In this document: positions 8,793 to 16,999 of the stretch, one piece after another
Layout of the letters: each line of letters starts with the position of its first letter
How positions within the stretch are numbered: the first letter of the stretch is position 1
Assembly: GCF_027595165.1 (NCBI RefSeq)
Contig: NZ_CP097291.1
Coordinates: forward strand, 2,232,001 to 2,296,000
Origin: Providencia sp. PROV188
Lineage (GTDB): Bacteria > Pseudomonadota > Gammaproteobacteria > Enterobacterales > Enterobacteriaceae
DNA length: 64,000 nt
Direction of reading: 5' to 3'
The notes under the pieces: generated by a model
Databases searched by the model: none
What the model was told of the DNA's origin: nothing
What the model saw: only the letters and a program-made list of their open reading frames with translations
Made by a program: the position numbers and the translations under genes

Positions 8793-11329
8793 GCCTACTC
8801 GATACAGCCAAAAACCTCCTTCAAGGTCAAAACCGCTATCGCCTAGAAGTCCAAGGCTGCTCAGATTTACTGGACGTTGAACATTTTACAGGTCGTGAAG
8901 CCGCTAGCGATACCTATCGCTATCAAATTACGTTTACTTGTTCCGCCCAAGATCTTTCTGCGCAACAATTATTGCGCCGTAATGCCAGCCTGACCTTTTC
9001 CGCGCCGATAAATAACCTAATGGGGCTCGCCACTCAGCCGAGCGTTGCCAAGCGCGTTCATGGCGTAGTGACGGATTTCCGTCGTCTCTCTGGCTCTGCG
9101 GATGAAGCTCGCTACCAGTTAGTTATCGAGCCTTTTTTTGCTCTACTCCGCCATCAAATTCGCAGCCACCGTTTCTTTATCAACCAATCCATCCCTGATG
9201 TGGTTGAACAGATCCTGCGCGAACATAATTTCAAAGGCTGGGAATTCGAATTTCATCTCGAAAAAGAGTACCCAAAACGCGAACAAATCAACCAAATTAA
9301 CGAAAGTGACCGCCAATTTATCGAGCGTTTACTCAGTGAAGTGGGTATTTTTTACCGCTTTGGTTTACAAGATGATACCCAAACCGAGGTGCTCCACTTT
9401 ACGGACAGCCAACGCGGCTATGTGTATGACAAAACGCTACCATTAAATAGCCCATCTGGGCTGAGCGATAACCATGTTGACAGTGTTTGGGGATTATCTT
9501 TGCGCCATCAAGTGGTTGAAAGTACTGTCTTTGCCAAAGACTATAACCACCGACTGGCGGAAGATACGTTGATTTCCGCCGTCGCGGACATGACTCGCGG
9601 TGATGGCGAAAAAATCAACTACGGCGATGTTTACCACTATAAAGGTCGCCACCTGACCCGAGGGGACAAAATTCGCCCTGAAACCGAAACCGCTAACTTC
9701 TGGGCAAGACTCGACCACGAACGCTTTTTAGCTCGCCAGACTTTACTACGCGGAGAAAGTAGCGCAGCAGACCTGACGCCATTATTAGTATTAAGCATTC
9801 AAGATAACCCGCTCAGTTCGACGTTACCCAGCGTATTCAAATCACCCGTTTTAATTACTCGCCTACGCTTTACCACCAGCCGAGATAAAGCGCTGACTGT
9901 TCGCTTTGACGCCGTGCCTTACACGGAATCACTGTGTTGGCGCCCTGCTCTAAAACCACGCCCTGTCATTGCTGGAACATTAATGGCGCGCATCACCAGC
10001 GCAAAAGACCACGACATTTATGCCCACCAAAATGAACATGGCTTTTATTGGGTAAAATTCGACGCAGATCGCGATGATAAAACCAAGGGCTATGAAAGTA
10101 TGCCCGTGCGTTTGGCGAAACCTTACGCCGGAGATACTTATGGGATGCATTTCCCACTGATTCAAGGGACTGAGGTCGCTATCGCCTTCCATGAGGGTGA
10201 TCCAGACCGCCCTTACATCGCCCACGCACTACATGATTCCCGCCACCCCGACCACGTGACGGATAAAAATAACACCCGTAATGTGATCCGCACACCTGCG
10301 AATAACAAACTGCGCATGGAAGATAAACGCGGGCAAGAGCATATTAAGCTCAGCACCGAGTATGGCGGAAAAACCCAGTTAAACTTGGGGCATTTGGTCA
10401 ACGCCGAGCGCGAACAACGCGGTGATGGTTTTGAGTTACGTACAGATAGCTGGGGCGCAATTCGCGCGGGTAAAGGGCTGTTTATTACCACCGATAAGCA
10501 GGATAAAGCTGGTGGTGATGTGTTGGCGATGGAAGAGGCAATACAGCAACTAGAGCAAGCATTATCGATTGCTAGAAATTTATCAAATTCAGCGGAAATC
10601 AGCGGAACAGCAGCAAGTGATCTTGATGCGCAAGAGCAACTAAAGAATAATTTATCGCAACTTACTGCGCCTGGATTATTAGTCCATGCACCTGAAGGAA
10701 TTGGTGTTTTCACACCAAAACCAATTAGCATCGGTTCAGGCCAAGAAAGCATTGCTATCTCTGCATCAAAATCTATCAACTTATCAGCAAATAAAACTCT
10801 AACTATCAACGCAGAAAATGATGCCAATATTTATGCTCAACATAATGGTATTAAAGCTTTTGCAAAATATGGAAATATTGATGTTGAAGCTCAAAATGAT
10901 GCAATGTCACTTCTATCAAAACAAGATTTAAAAGTTCAATCGATTGATGGCAAAGTTCATATCACTGCTGGACAAGAGATTATTCTTACCTGTGGTGGGG
11001 CATATATCAAGATCTCCGATGGAAATATTGAATTAGGTAGCCCAAATAATATTTTACTAAAAACAACCAATGTTCAAAAAATGGGGGCTACTAGATTTTC
11101 ATCTACGCCACCCGAAATTCCTGTCGGATTTAGTGAACAATTCACTTTACGTGATAAAGACTCAAACAAAATTTTACCTTATACCGATTATACCGTGACG
11201 ACAGAAGATGGAGAGGTTTTCACAGGAACATCAAGTGCAGAAGGGAAAACACTCGATATTATTACAGCAATTCCTACAAAATTGTCTGCTATTACTCATA
11301 GAAATAAAGACAAAGAAAAGCCTGAATAA
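8789..11329 (+). CDS. vgrG: T6SS spike protein VgrG (TssI) with C-terminal extension
   Basis: The 846-residue trimeric spike has a gp27-like N-terminal half, a gp5-like OB region (YWVKFDADRDDKTKGYESMPVRLA near residues 413-436) and a DUF2345-type beta-helix stem rich in NIDVEAQND-like repeats. The last 85 residues after the stem (FTLRDKDSNKILPYTDYTV onward) look like a small transthyretin-like beta domain, a type known in the family to recruit effectors. No enzymatic domain is seen, so this is a structural carrier. Base composition drops at about 10,540, inside the gene. Confidence 0.95.
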   Translation: MSLLDTAKNLLQGQNRYRLEVQGCSDLLDVEHFTGREAASDTYRYQITFTCSAQDLSAQQLLRRNASLTFSAPINNLMGLATQPSVAKRVHGVVTDFRRLSGSADEARYQLVIEPFFALLRHQIRSHRFFINQSIPDVVEQILREHNFKGWEFEFHLEKEYPKREQINQINESDRQFIERLLSEVGIFYRFGLQDDTQTEVLHFTDSQRGYVYDKTLPLNSPSGLSDNHVDSVWGLSLRHQVVESTVFAKDYNHRLAEDTLISAVADMTRGDGEKINYGDVYHYKGRHLTRGDKIRPETETANFWARLDHERFLARQTLLRGESSAADLTPLLVLSIQDNPLSSTLPSVFKSPVLITRLRFTTSRDKALTVRFDAVPYTESLCWRPALKPRPVIAGTLMARITSAKDHDIYAHQNEHGFYWVKFDADRDDKTKGYESMPVRLAKPYAGDTYGMHFPLIQGTEVAIAFHEGDPDRPYIAHALHDSRHPDHVTDKNNTRNVIRTPANNKLRMEDKRGQEHIKLSTEYGGKTQLNLGHLVNAEREQRGDGFELRTDSWGAIRAGKGLFITTDKQDKAGGDVLAMEEAIQQLEQALSIARNLSNSAEISGTAASDLDAQEQLKNNLSQLTAPGLLVHAPEGIGVFTPKPISIGSGQESIAISASKSINLSANKTLTINAENDANIYAQHNGIKAFAKYGNIDVEAQNDAMSLLSKQDLKVQSIDGKVHITAGQEIILTCGGAYIKISDGNIELGSPNNILLKTTNVQKMGATRFSSTPPEIPVGFSEQFTLRDKDSNKILPYTDYTVTTEDGEVFTGTSSAEGKTLDIITAIPTKLSAITHRNKDKEKPE

Positions 11330-11341
11330 CGGTGGATAACT

Positions 11342-11725
11342 ATGCAAAAAAATCAAACACAATCGAAAACAAATAACGTGGATGGTAGTAATAAAGATGC
11401 TTACTCATCAAGCGAGCCTAATCTTTATTATCATCCAGATACTAATGAATTAATTTTTGTCCCAGATGATGCTCTTGAATTAGAAAGCCGGCATTTATGT
11501 ACGCTCGTAAAAAATAAACATAGTCGCTTAGCTCAAATTGATAACTTACTCGATAGCACATCTTTAAAAGAAAGAGAAAAAAACTCCGACGAGTTCGTTA
11601 ATAAGCTATTAAACTGCCATGAAGAATATAATCAAGCTGCAAATGAACTTAATAAAATAGTTTCAACATTAACTGTCATTATTGATGAGAATGAGAAAGA
11701 GGATAAAAAAATCGCTCATTACTAG
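11342..11725 (+). CDS. N-terminal piece of a putative VgrG-linked T6SS effector
   Basis: This 127-residue frame begins 12 bases after vgrG. It is hydrophilic and predicted helical, with no recognised domain. Its reading frame stops at 11723-11725 just after a run of seven A at 11705-11711. The -1 frame then continues without a stop to 13,656. One added base in the A-run would join the two into a single protein of 771 residues. The piece is therefore best read as the start of the downstream effector, not as an independent gene. An adaptor or chaperone role as a stand-alone product is the alternative. Confidence 0.6.
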   Translation: MQKNQTQSKTNNVDGSNKDAYSSSEPNLYYHPDTNELIFVPDDALELESRHLCTLVKNKHSRLAQIDNLLDSTSLKEREKNSDEFVNKLLNCHEEYNQAANELNKIVSTLTVIIDENEKEDKKIAHY

Positions 11726-13656
11726 ATTCCAGTGCAGGTAGTGACAATCTGAATATTGTTGAGCTACTCAAAGTACAAGCTAGCGGTGGGTTTAAATATC
11801 GCTACGTTCGTTCCGATCAAATAGATGCCAAAGGCAAACATGAAGTACATAAATTAGAACGTAGTGATATAAGTAACGAAGAAAAGAAAAAAATAATTAA
11901 CCGGGTAATAGAAACAGATACAAATGGAAACCAAACAGAAAAACTAGCAGTTGATACTGAGCAACTAAAAGAAGCATTAAAGGAAATTGAACCTGCTTTT
12001 AAATATCAACTTTTTGAATTAGAGGGTGATAGCGGAACACTCGGTGAATGGGCTGGAAGCTTCCAAAAGTGGGCAGAAGACGTTAATAAAAGCTTGGACT
12101 CAACACCGCCAACTAAAACAAAATATGCATCCTTCGATAAAAAAGCACAAATCATGCGATGGAGTTACGGAGGTGATGGCAATATCGAAATTTCCAATGG
12201 CTCCCTTGGCGGAAATAAAGATAGAAAAGCACAAGCTAAAGCCAATATTTATGGCAACTTCGCATTTGCAGAAGCAAAAGCGGAAGGAAGAATTCACTTA
12301 CCAAACCGCCAAGGTGTTCAATTTTTATACCCGACAAGAAATCCAAAGTCCACAACCCGGGTCATTGGTGACTTTGGCGCTTTAAGCTACAAAGAAATGA
12401 TGGCGTCGATGGGAGCTTTTAGATTTGATATCGCTCTCACATTAGCTGGCATGTTAGGAGCCAGCTTTGGCTTACAAGCAAGTGTGAATCTTTCAACTGA
12501 GGGTTTAAGAGGCTCTCAATCTTCAACAACAGATAATAATCGCATTCAATTAAGCGATGTTAAAGGATCTGATATCACCAAGGCTGCAGATGCTCTTGGC
12601 TTGAATTCGGAAGCCAGTGTATTTGTTGGTGTTAAAGGTGGTGTTGAGTTGGCTGGTGAGTTTCTTTGGTTAAGTCCGGAATTAACCCCTGCCCAACGGA
12701 AAAAATATGAACAAACTGATGGCTTCTGTTCTATTGCCAAAATAGCAACAGGAACAGATTTTATGATGGGAGCAGGTGCAACTGCACAATTTGCTATAGC
12801 TGTTCTAGATGGCAAAATATACCTTACTGCGCATGCAGAGCTATGTTGGGGAGCTGGAGCCGGAGGTCACCTCTCTTTTGAAGTAAATATGGATAAAATT
12901 ATGGAAGAGTTTATGCCATGCTTTGTTCATATGCTACGTGATATTGATTACATAAAAATGCTAAAAATCATCACTGAGAAAGATTTTTTAGCTATTTGTC
13001 AATTACCAATCCTAATTGCTATGGGTGCAGGCATAGCAATTTATCAAGGTTTATATGATGCAACTCGATATTTTGAAACTGCTTGGCAAAATAAAAAAAA
13101 TCGAGAAAAATTAATGGCTGCCATTATTAAAAATAATGGTGATGATTTTAAATTTACACCCCCAGAAACAAAAGGGGCTGTTATTGCTGCTCTTTTAGAG
13201 CACGAATTTTGGGAAAATCATTTTTATGGGCAAAGTCATAAATTAATCCCTGGTGAAATAGATGGAACTTTTAGCACCAGAAAACGCGCCATTCTGTATA
13301 TCCTTCGATGGGCTCAATCACAACGCGATTTTGATAATATTATTCAACACTTAAGTACCGTACCTGATGGTTCTAAATTAAGTGTCCCTATCAATACCAC
13401 ATATATTCTGTCGTTTTTATCTTTAGGTGAGGAGACCAAAACTCATTACACTGACCGAGGTAAAATATACTCTAGAGCAAGTCGCTATGCAGAAATTTTT
13501 GGTACGCTCAGAGATAAATTACCTAATGAAAAATTAGCTAAACAAAATAATGGAACCCCTTTTAAAGAGTACATTACAGTTTCCGATGTGACTAGCCGCA
13601 CATTATGGTCTAGAGATGGTGTCAATTGGAAAGAAAATTTATATGGTAATAGTTAA
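11707..13656 (+). CDS. Main body of the putative T6SS effector (frameshifted relative to its start)
   Basis: Open from 11,707 to the stop at 13,656. A TTG at 12,094 and a first ATG near 12,154 are poor starts lying inside apparent coding sequence: the upstream portion (KVQASGGFKYRYVRSDQID) reads as normal protein. The middle is rich in Gly/Ala beta-like stretches (FAFAEAKAEGRIHLPNRQG, ASVFVGVKGGVELAGEFLW, GAGATAQFAIAVLDGKIYL). I recall this pattern from large VgrG/PAAR-linked T6SS effectors. A hydrophobic helix lies at LPILIAMGAGIAIYQGLY. Toxic activity is not assignable from sequence. A membrane-targeting or pore-forming role is only a guess. The gene is AT-rich compared with the core T6SS genes. 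Confidence 0.6.
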   Translation, partial: KNRSLLDSSAGSDNLNIVELLKVQASGGFKYRYVRSDQIDAKGKHEVHKLERSDISNEEKKKIINRVIETDTNGNQTEKLAVDTEQLKEALKEIEPAFKYQLFELEGDSGTLGEWAGSFQKWAEDVNKSLDSTPPTKTKYASFDKKAQIMRWSYGGDGNIEISNGSLGGNKDRKAQAKANIYGNFAFAEAKAEGRIHLPNRQGVQFLYPTRNPKSTTRVIGDFGALSYKEMMASMGAFRFDIALTLAGMLGASFGLQASVNLSTEGLRGSQSSTTDNNRIQLSDVKGSDITKAADALGLNSEASVFVGVKGGVELAGEFLWLSPELTPAQRKKYEQTDGFCSIAKIATGTDFMMGAGATAQFAIAVLDGKIYLTAHAELCWGAGAGGHLSFEVNMDKIMEEFMPCFVHMLRDIDYIKMLKIITEKDFLAICQLPILIAMGAGIAIYQGLYDATRYFETAWQNKKNREKLMAAIIKNNGDDFKFTPPETKGAVIAALLEHEFWENHFYGQSHKLIPGEIDGTFSTRKRAILYILRWAQSQRDFDNIIQHLSTVPDGSKLSVPINTTYILSFLSLGEETKTHYTDRGKIYSRASRYAEIFGTLRDKLPNEKLAKQNNGTPFKEYITVSDVTSRTLWSRDGVNWKENLYGNS

Positions 13657-13731
13657 TTATATTTTCCCTATAAACTAACTTTCTTTTAAATTTAATTAAA
13701 AAATTCATTACAATTCAAAAGGTAATATTAA

Positions 13732-14613
13732 ATGAGGCACACTAAATTCCATATCACTATCCCTCTTGTTTTTTTACTTACAGCTTGTGATAACACCCCT
13801 ACCGCAGAACAACAAAAACAAGCTCAACAACTGGTCAATAACACTTTAAATAATATGGTATTTGTTGAGGGCGGAACTTTTTTAATGGGGGATTTCGGCG
13901 GTAAAGATGGTGTTTCAACCCTCTATTACAGTCCACGTAAAGATAATAAATTTACCCACAACGTAACCCTCGATAGTTTCAGTATCTCAAAAAGTAAAGT
14001 TTCCTGGGGAGAATATCTATTATGGATAGATTTAACAAATAAGCCGTTACCTAAAAGTTATATTGCAATAAAAGAGTGGACACGATATCCCCCCGCTAAA
14101 GAGTTTATTAAAGATGATTATTTAGCCTCCGTTGGTTGGCAAGACGCTAAAGATTATTGCCAATGGGTTGGGCAACAAAGTGGTTTACCTGTTGACTTAC
14201 CTACAGAAGCGCAATGGGAGTATGCGGCTCGTAGTCAAGGTCAATTTTTACGTTATTCAACGGATAATGGTCAATTTGGTACTTTCGTTGATCCTTCCTC
14301 CGAACCGTATATTGTACTAAATAAACGTAAACCAAACCCCCTAGGATTATATGATATGCTAGGCAATGGTTGGGATTGGACCAATGATTGGTACGATGAA
14401 AATTACTATTCGGTATCCCCCGAAAAAAATCCGCAAGGTCCCCAATCCGGTACCACTAAAGTTGCTCGGGGCTCTTCGGGTACCAGCTTTTTAAGTAACC
14501 AGAATATTGACCGTTATGCTATGGAACCAGTTTTAAACGATATCACGATTACAGGGCGAGGTTTTCGCTGTGCAATCCAATCCCCAAACCCTATCCAACC
14601 CATAACTAAATAG
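13732..14613 (+). CDS. SUMF1-fold lipoprotein, copy A (candidate T6SS immunity protein)
   Basis: A 293-residue lipoprotein with signal peptide and lipobox LLTAC (Cys19), then a formylglycine-generating-enzyme-like domain: VEGGTFLMGDFGG, LPTEAQWEYAAR, LGLYDMLGNGWDW and GRGFRCAI. The two active-site cysteines of true formylglycine enzymes are absent from the expected RGxS...RYR region (ARGSSGTSFLSNQNIDRYA), so catalysis is unlikely. It lies just after the putative effector and is followed by a close paralogue. Periplasmic lipoproteins duplicated beside an effector suit an immunity role. That role is inference; assignment to the SUMF1 fold is firm. Confidence 0.85.
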   Translation: MRHTKFHITIPLVFLLTACDNTPTAEQQKQAQQLVNNTLNNMVFVEGGTFLMGDFGGKDGVSTLYYSPRKDNKFTHNVTLDSFSISKSKVSWGEYLLWIDLTNKPLPKSYIAIKEWTRYPPAKEFIKDDYLASVGWQDAKDYCQWVGQQSGLPVDLPTEAQWEYAARSQGQFLRYSTDNGQFGTFVDPSSEPYIVLNKRKPNPLGLYDMLGNGWDWTNDWYDENYYSVSPEKNPQGPQSGTTKVARGSSGTSFLSNQNIDRYAMEPVLNDITITGRGFRCAIQSPNPIQPITK

Positions 14614-14615
14614 CC

Positions 14616-15515
14616 ATGATATTCTTTAATCAAACATACCGTACTGTTTTACTAATGAGCTTCGGGCTATTAATGGGTTGTGATCAGCAGCCTACCGCAG
14701 AACAACAAAAACAAGCTCAACAGCTAGTCAATAGCACTTTAAATAATATGGTGTTTGTTGAGGGCGGAACTTTTTTAATGGGAGATTTTGGTGGTAAAGA
14801 TGGTAAATCCAATTTTGTTTATAGTCTTAGTAAGGATAATAAATTCACCCATAATGTAACCCTTGATAGTTTCAGCATTTCAAAAAGTAAGGTTTCATGG
14901 GGCGAATACTTGCAATGGCTAGATATCATGGGAAAACCTCTACCCGAGAATTATAAAAAACTGAAAGAACAAGTACGCTATGTATCGATGAAAAAATTTA
15001 CCAATGATAATTATCTCGCCTCTGTTAACTGGCAAGATGCTAAAGATTATTGCCAATGGATTGGGCAACAAAGTGGATTACCGGTTGACTTGCCTACCGA
15101 AGCGCAATGGGAGTATGCGGCTCGTAGTCGAGGTCAATTTTTGAATTACTCAAGTGACGATGGCAAGTTTGGCGACTTTATTGATCCTTCTTCCAAAGCA
15201 TATATTCCATTAAATATGCGCAAACCCAATCCCATAGGGTTATATGATATGATCGGCAATGGCTGGGATTGGACCAATGATTGGTACGATGAAAACTACT
15301 ATTCAGTATCTCCCGAAAAAAATCCGCAAGGCCCTCAATCGGGTACGACCAAAGTAACTCGAGGCTCTGCGGGTACCAATTTTATGGATAACCAGAATAT
15401 TGAACGCTATGCTATGCCTCCTGTATTAACAGAGATAATGAGCACAGGGCGAGGTTTTCGCTGTGCTGTGCAATCCCCAACACCTATTTCAATCGCTGAA
15501 AATTATAGCCAATAA
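14616..15515 (+). CDS. SUMF1-fold lipoprotein, copy B (paralogue of the preceding gene)
   Basis: A 299-residue lipoprotein with lipobox LLMGC (Cys22). From the TAEQQKQAQQLVN segment to the GRGFRCAVQSP end it is closely similar to copy A, differing mainly in the signal peptide and two short variable loops. It begins two bases after copy A stops, with no clear ribosome-binding site, which suggests translational coupling. The GNGWDW motif replaces the usual GNVWEW, and the catalytic cysteines are again missing. A recent tandem duplication is the simplest origin. Diversified immunity to related effectors is a plausible reason to keep both. Confidence 0.85.
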   Translation: MIFFNQTYRTVLLMSFGLLMGCDQQPTAEQQKQAQQLVNSTLNNMVFVEGGTFLMGDFGGKDGKSNFVYSLSKDNKFTHNVTLDSFSISKSKVSWGEYLQWLDIMGKPLPENYKKLKEQVRYVSMKKFTNDNYLASVNWQDAKDYCQWIGQQSGLPVDLPTEAQWEYAARSRGQFLNYSSDDGKFGDFIDPSSKAYIPLNMRKPNPIGLYDMIGNGWDWTNDWYDENYYSVSPEKNPQGPQSGTTKVTRGSAGTNFMDNQNIERYAMPPVLTEIMSTGRGFRCAVQSPTPISIAENYSQ

Positions 15516-15587
15516 TTAATATTAAAATACTAAATTAATATTTTTTGAATATCACAACCTACCTATTAATTTAATATTTAAACTCTT

Positions 15588-15854
15588 ATGACTAAAAACA
15601 TTATTTTATTGGGTGACAAAACCAGTCATGGTGGCACCGTTATTACCGCAACTTCCGATATTGTTATTAATGGAAAAAGAGCAGCTAAAGTAGGTGACTT
15701 AGTTAGTTGCCCCAAAAAAGGTCATGGCACTAATGCCATTATTGAAGGCGCTACAGAATTTACATGTAAAGGTATTCCTGTTGCCGTGGATGGAAGCAAA
15801 ACTGAGTGCGGTTGTTATCTCATTGCCAGTATTACTGACTTTAATTTAGGATAA
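15588..15854 (+). CDS. PAAR-domain spike tip protein
   Basis: The 88 residues are a stand-alone PAAR domain, the conical zinc-binding tip placed on the VgrG trimer. Visible features are the LLGDKTSHGGTVITATSDI opening, GKRAAKVGDLVSCPKKGHG with a Cys/His pair, and the late DGSKTECGC cysteines. No toxin is fused. It sits in the AT-rich cassette, three genes after the effector and directly before an unknown membrane protein (2-base gap). It probably caps the vgrG product of this locus. Confidence 0.93.
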   Translation: MTKNIILLGDKTSHGGTVITATSDIVINGKRAAKVGDLVSCPKKGHGTNAIIEGATEFTCKGIPVAVDGSKTECGCYLIASITDFNLG

Positions 15855-15856
15855 TT

Positions 15857-16999
15857 ATGTCTTGGAATAAAAAAGCATCGCTACAAGTACCTAAACCTCA
15901 AAAACCTCCTTACGTTAAATGGATTATAGCGTTAGGTTTAACATTATTTTTTCTATTTTATTCACTCTATTTTAATTCTCAAAAAGAATCTCTCGATTCA
16001 GATAGAGGAAAGATTATCATCATTTTTGTGGCTACAGTCCCACTCATTACTGTTTTAAGTGTATTCTTTGTGAAAATCATTTTTTATTTTAAATCAAAAA
16101 ATAATTACGAATTCTTAGAAAATGAAAAAAAATATGCTGATAAAAAATGGGAGGAATGGGGTTCAAGAGCAATTAGCATATTAGACTCCGTTATATTGCT
16201 TCCTGATAAAATCACATTACCCTATATTTTAAAACATCAGAGTTCACATATCGCAAGCTACCAACTACCAAAGAGAATTGATTATTTACCTGAAGATAAA
16301 TCTCCGTGTTTTATTTTACTAAGGACACTGCAAGATAAGATTCTTGAGGTCAGTACCAAATACCCTTTTTCTGTTCACTATTTAACAAATCAAAATCTCA
16401 CCACATCAAGAAAAGAATTTGAATATTCATGGGAAAAATTATTTCATAATCCACCACCACACAATGTAAATTTCACCCATGAACTAGATTACAACTACAT
16501 CGAAGATACTGTAAGAAACAATGAAGACCTAATCCAACTGGTACTCATTGAGCAGGCTTATAACCAAAATCAATCTGCCGCTTTTGCAGCTTTTGTTTTT
16601 ACTTCCGATGAAGTCGCTCTAGCATATCAACTAAATACAATTGCTAATGTAAAAAGACCGATGCCAATCACAATCGATGAAGATAAACAGAATGCCATCC
16701 ATCTATTTACTGAAATACAGACTGAATCAAAAAATACGTTTCTTTGTTTTTCTGACAATAAATGCCAAAACGATTTAATCAGCGCACTTTTCAGCGCCTC
16801 TGAGTCGCTCCCAAAAATAGAACCCAATAAGTTACTTAACTTAGAATTTTTTATTGGTCCAGTAGGCGAATTTTCAAGTTGGTTAAATTTAGCCATCGCC
16901 ATTGACTATGTTGCTCAATCCAAGAACTCAGCTTTAACACTTTCTCAAGATAATCAATCAATGTTTATTGGAACTATTACTTCGAGTCCATCGATATGA
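15857..16999 (+). CDS. Unrecognised membrane protein encoded between PAAR and tssM
   Basis: A 380-residue protein with a short basic N-terminus, two transmembrane helices (about residues 22-42 and 50-75) and a roughly 300-residue soluble part. I recognise no domain or catalytic motif. Its stop overlaps the tssM start by four bases (16,996-16,999), so the two are translationally coupled, and both N-terminal regions share the same AT-rich composition. The soluble part contains SSHIASYQLPKRIDYLPED and a late FFIGPVGEFSSWLNLAIAI segment. A membrane-complex accessory role is possible from position only. Confidence 0.7.
   Translation: MSWNKKASLQVPKPQKPPYVKWIIALGLTLFFLFYSLYFNSQKESLDSDRGKIIIIFVATVPLITVLSVFFVKIIFYFKSKNNYEFLENEKKYADKKWEEWGSRAISILDSVILLPDKITLPYILKHQSSHIASYQLPKRIDYLPEDKSPCFILLRTLQDKILEVSTKYPFSVHYLTNQNLTTSRKEFEYSWEKLFHNPPPHNVNFTHELDYNYIEDTVRNNEDLIQLVLIEQAYNQNQSAAFAAFVFTSDEVALAYQLNTIANVKRPMPITIDEDKQNAIHLFTEIQTESKNTFLCFSDNKCQNDLISALFSASESLPKIEPNKLLNLEFFIGPVGEFSSWLNLAIAIDYVAQSKNSALTLSQDNQSMFIGTITSSPSI

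Noticed and set aside
10213..10827. 204-codon open frame on the - strand inside vgrG
   Set aside because: It lies fully antisense to a well-supported gene, has no family resemblance and low-quality Cys/Ser-rich composition. It is a frame shadow.
12026..12385. 119-codon + strand frame inside the effector body
   Set aside because: The overlapping frame through the same bases reads as continuous protein on both sides; this one has no support.
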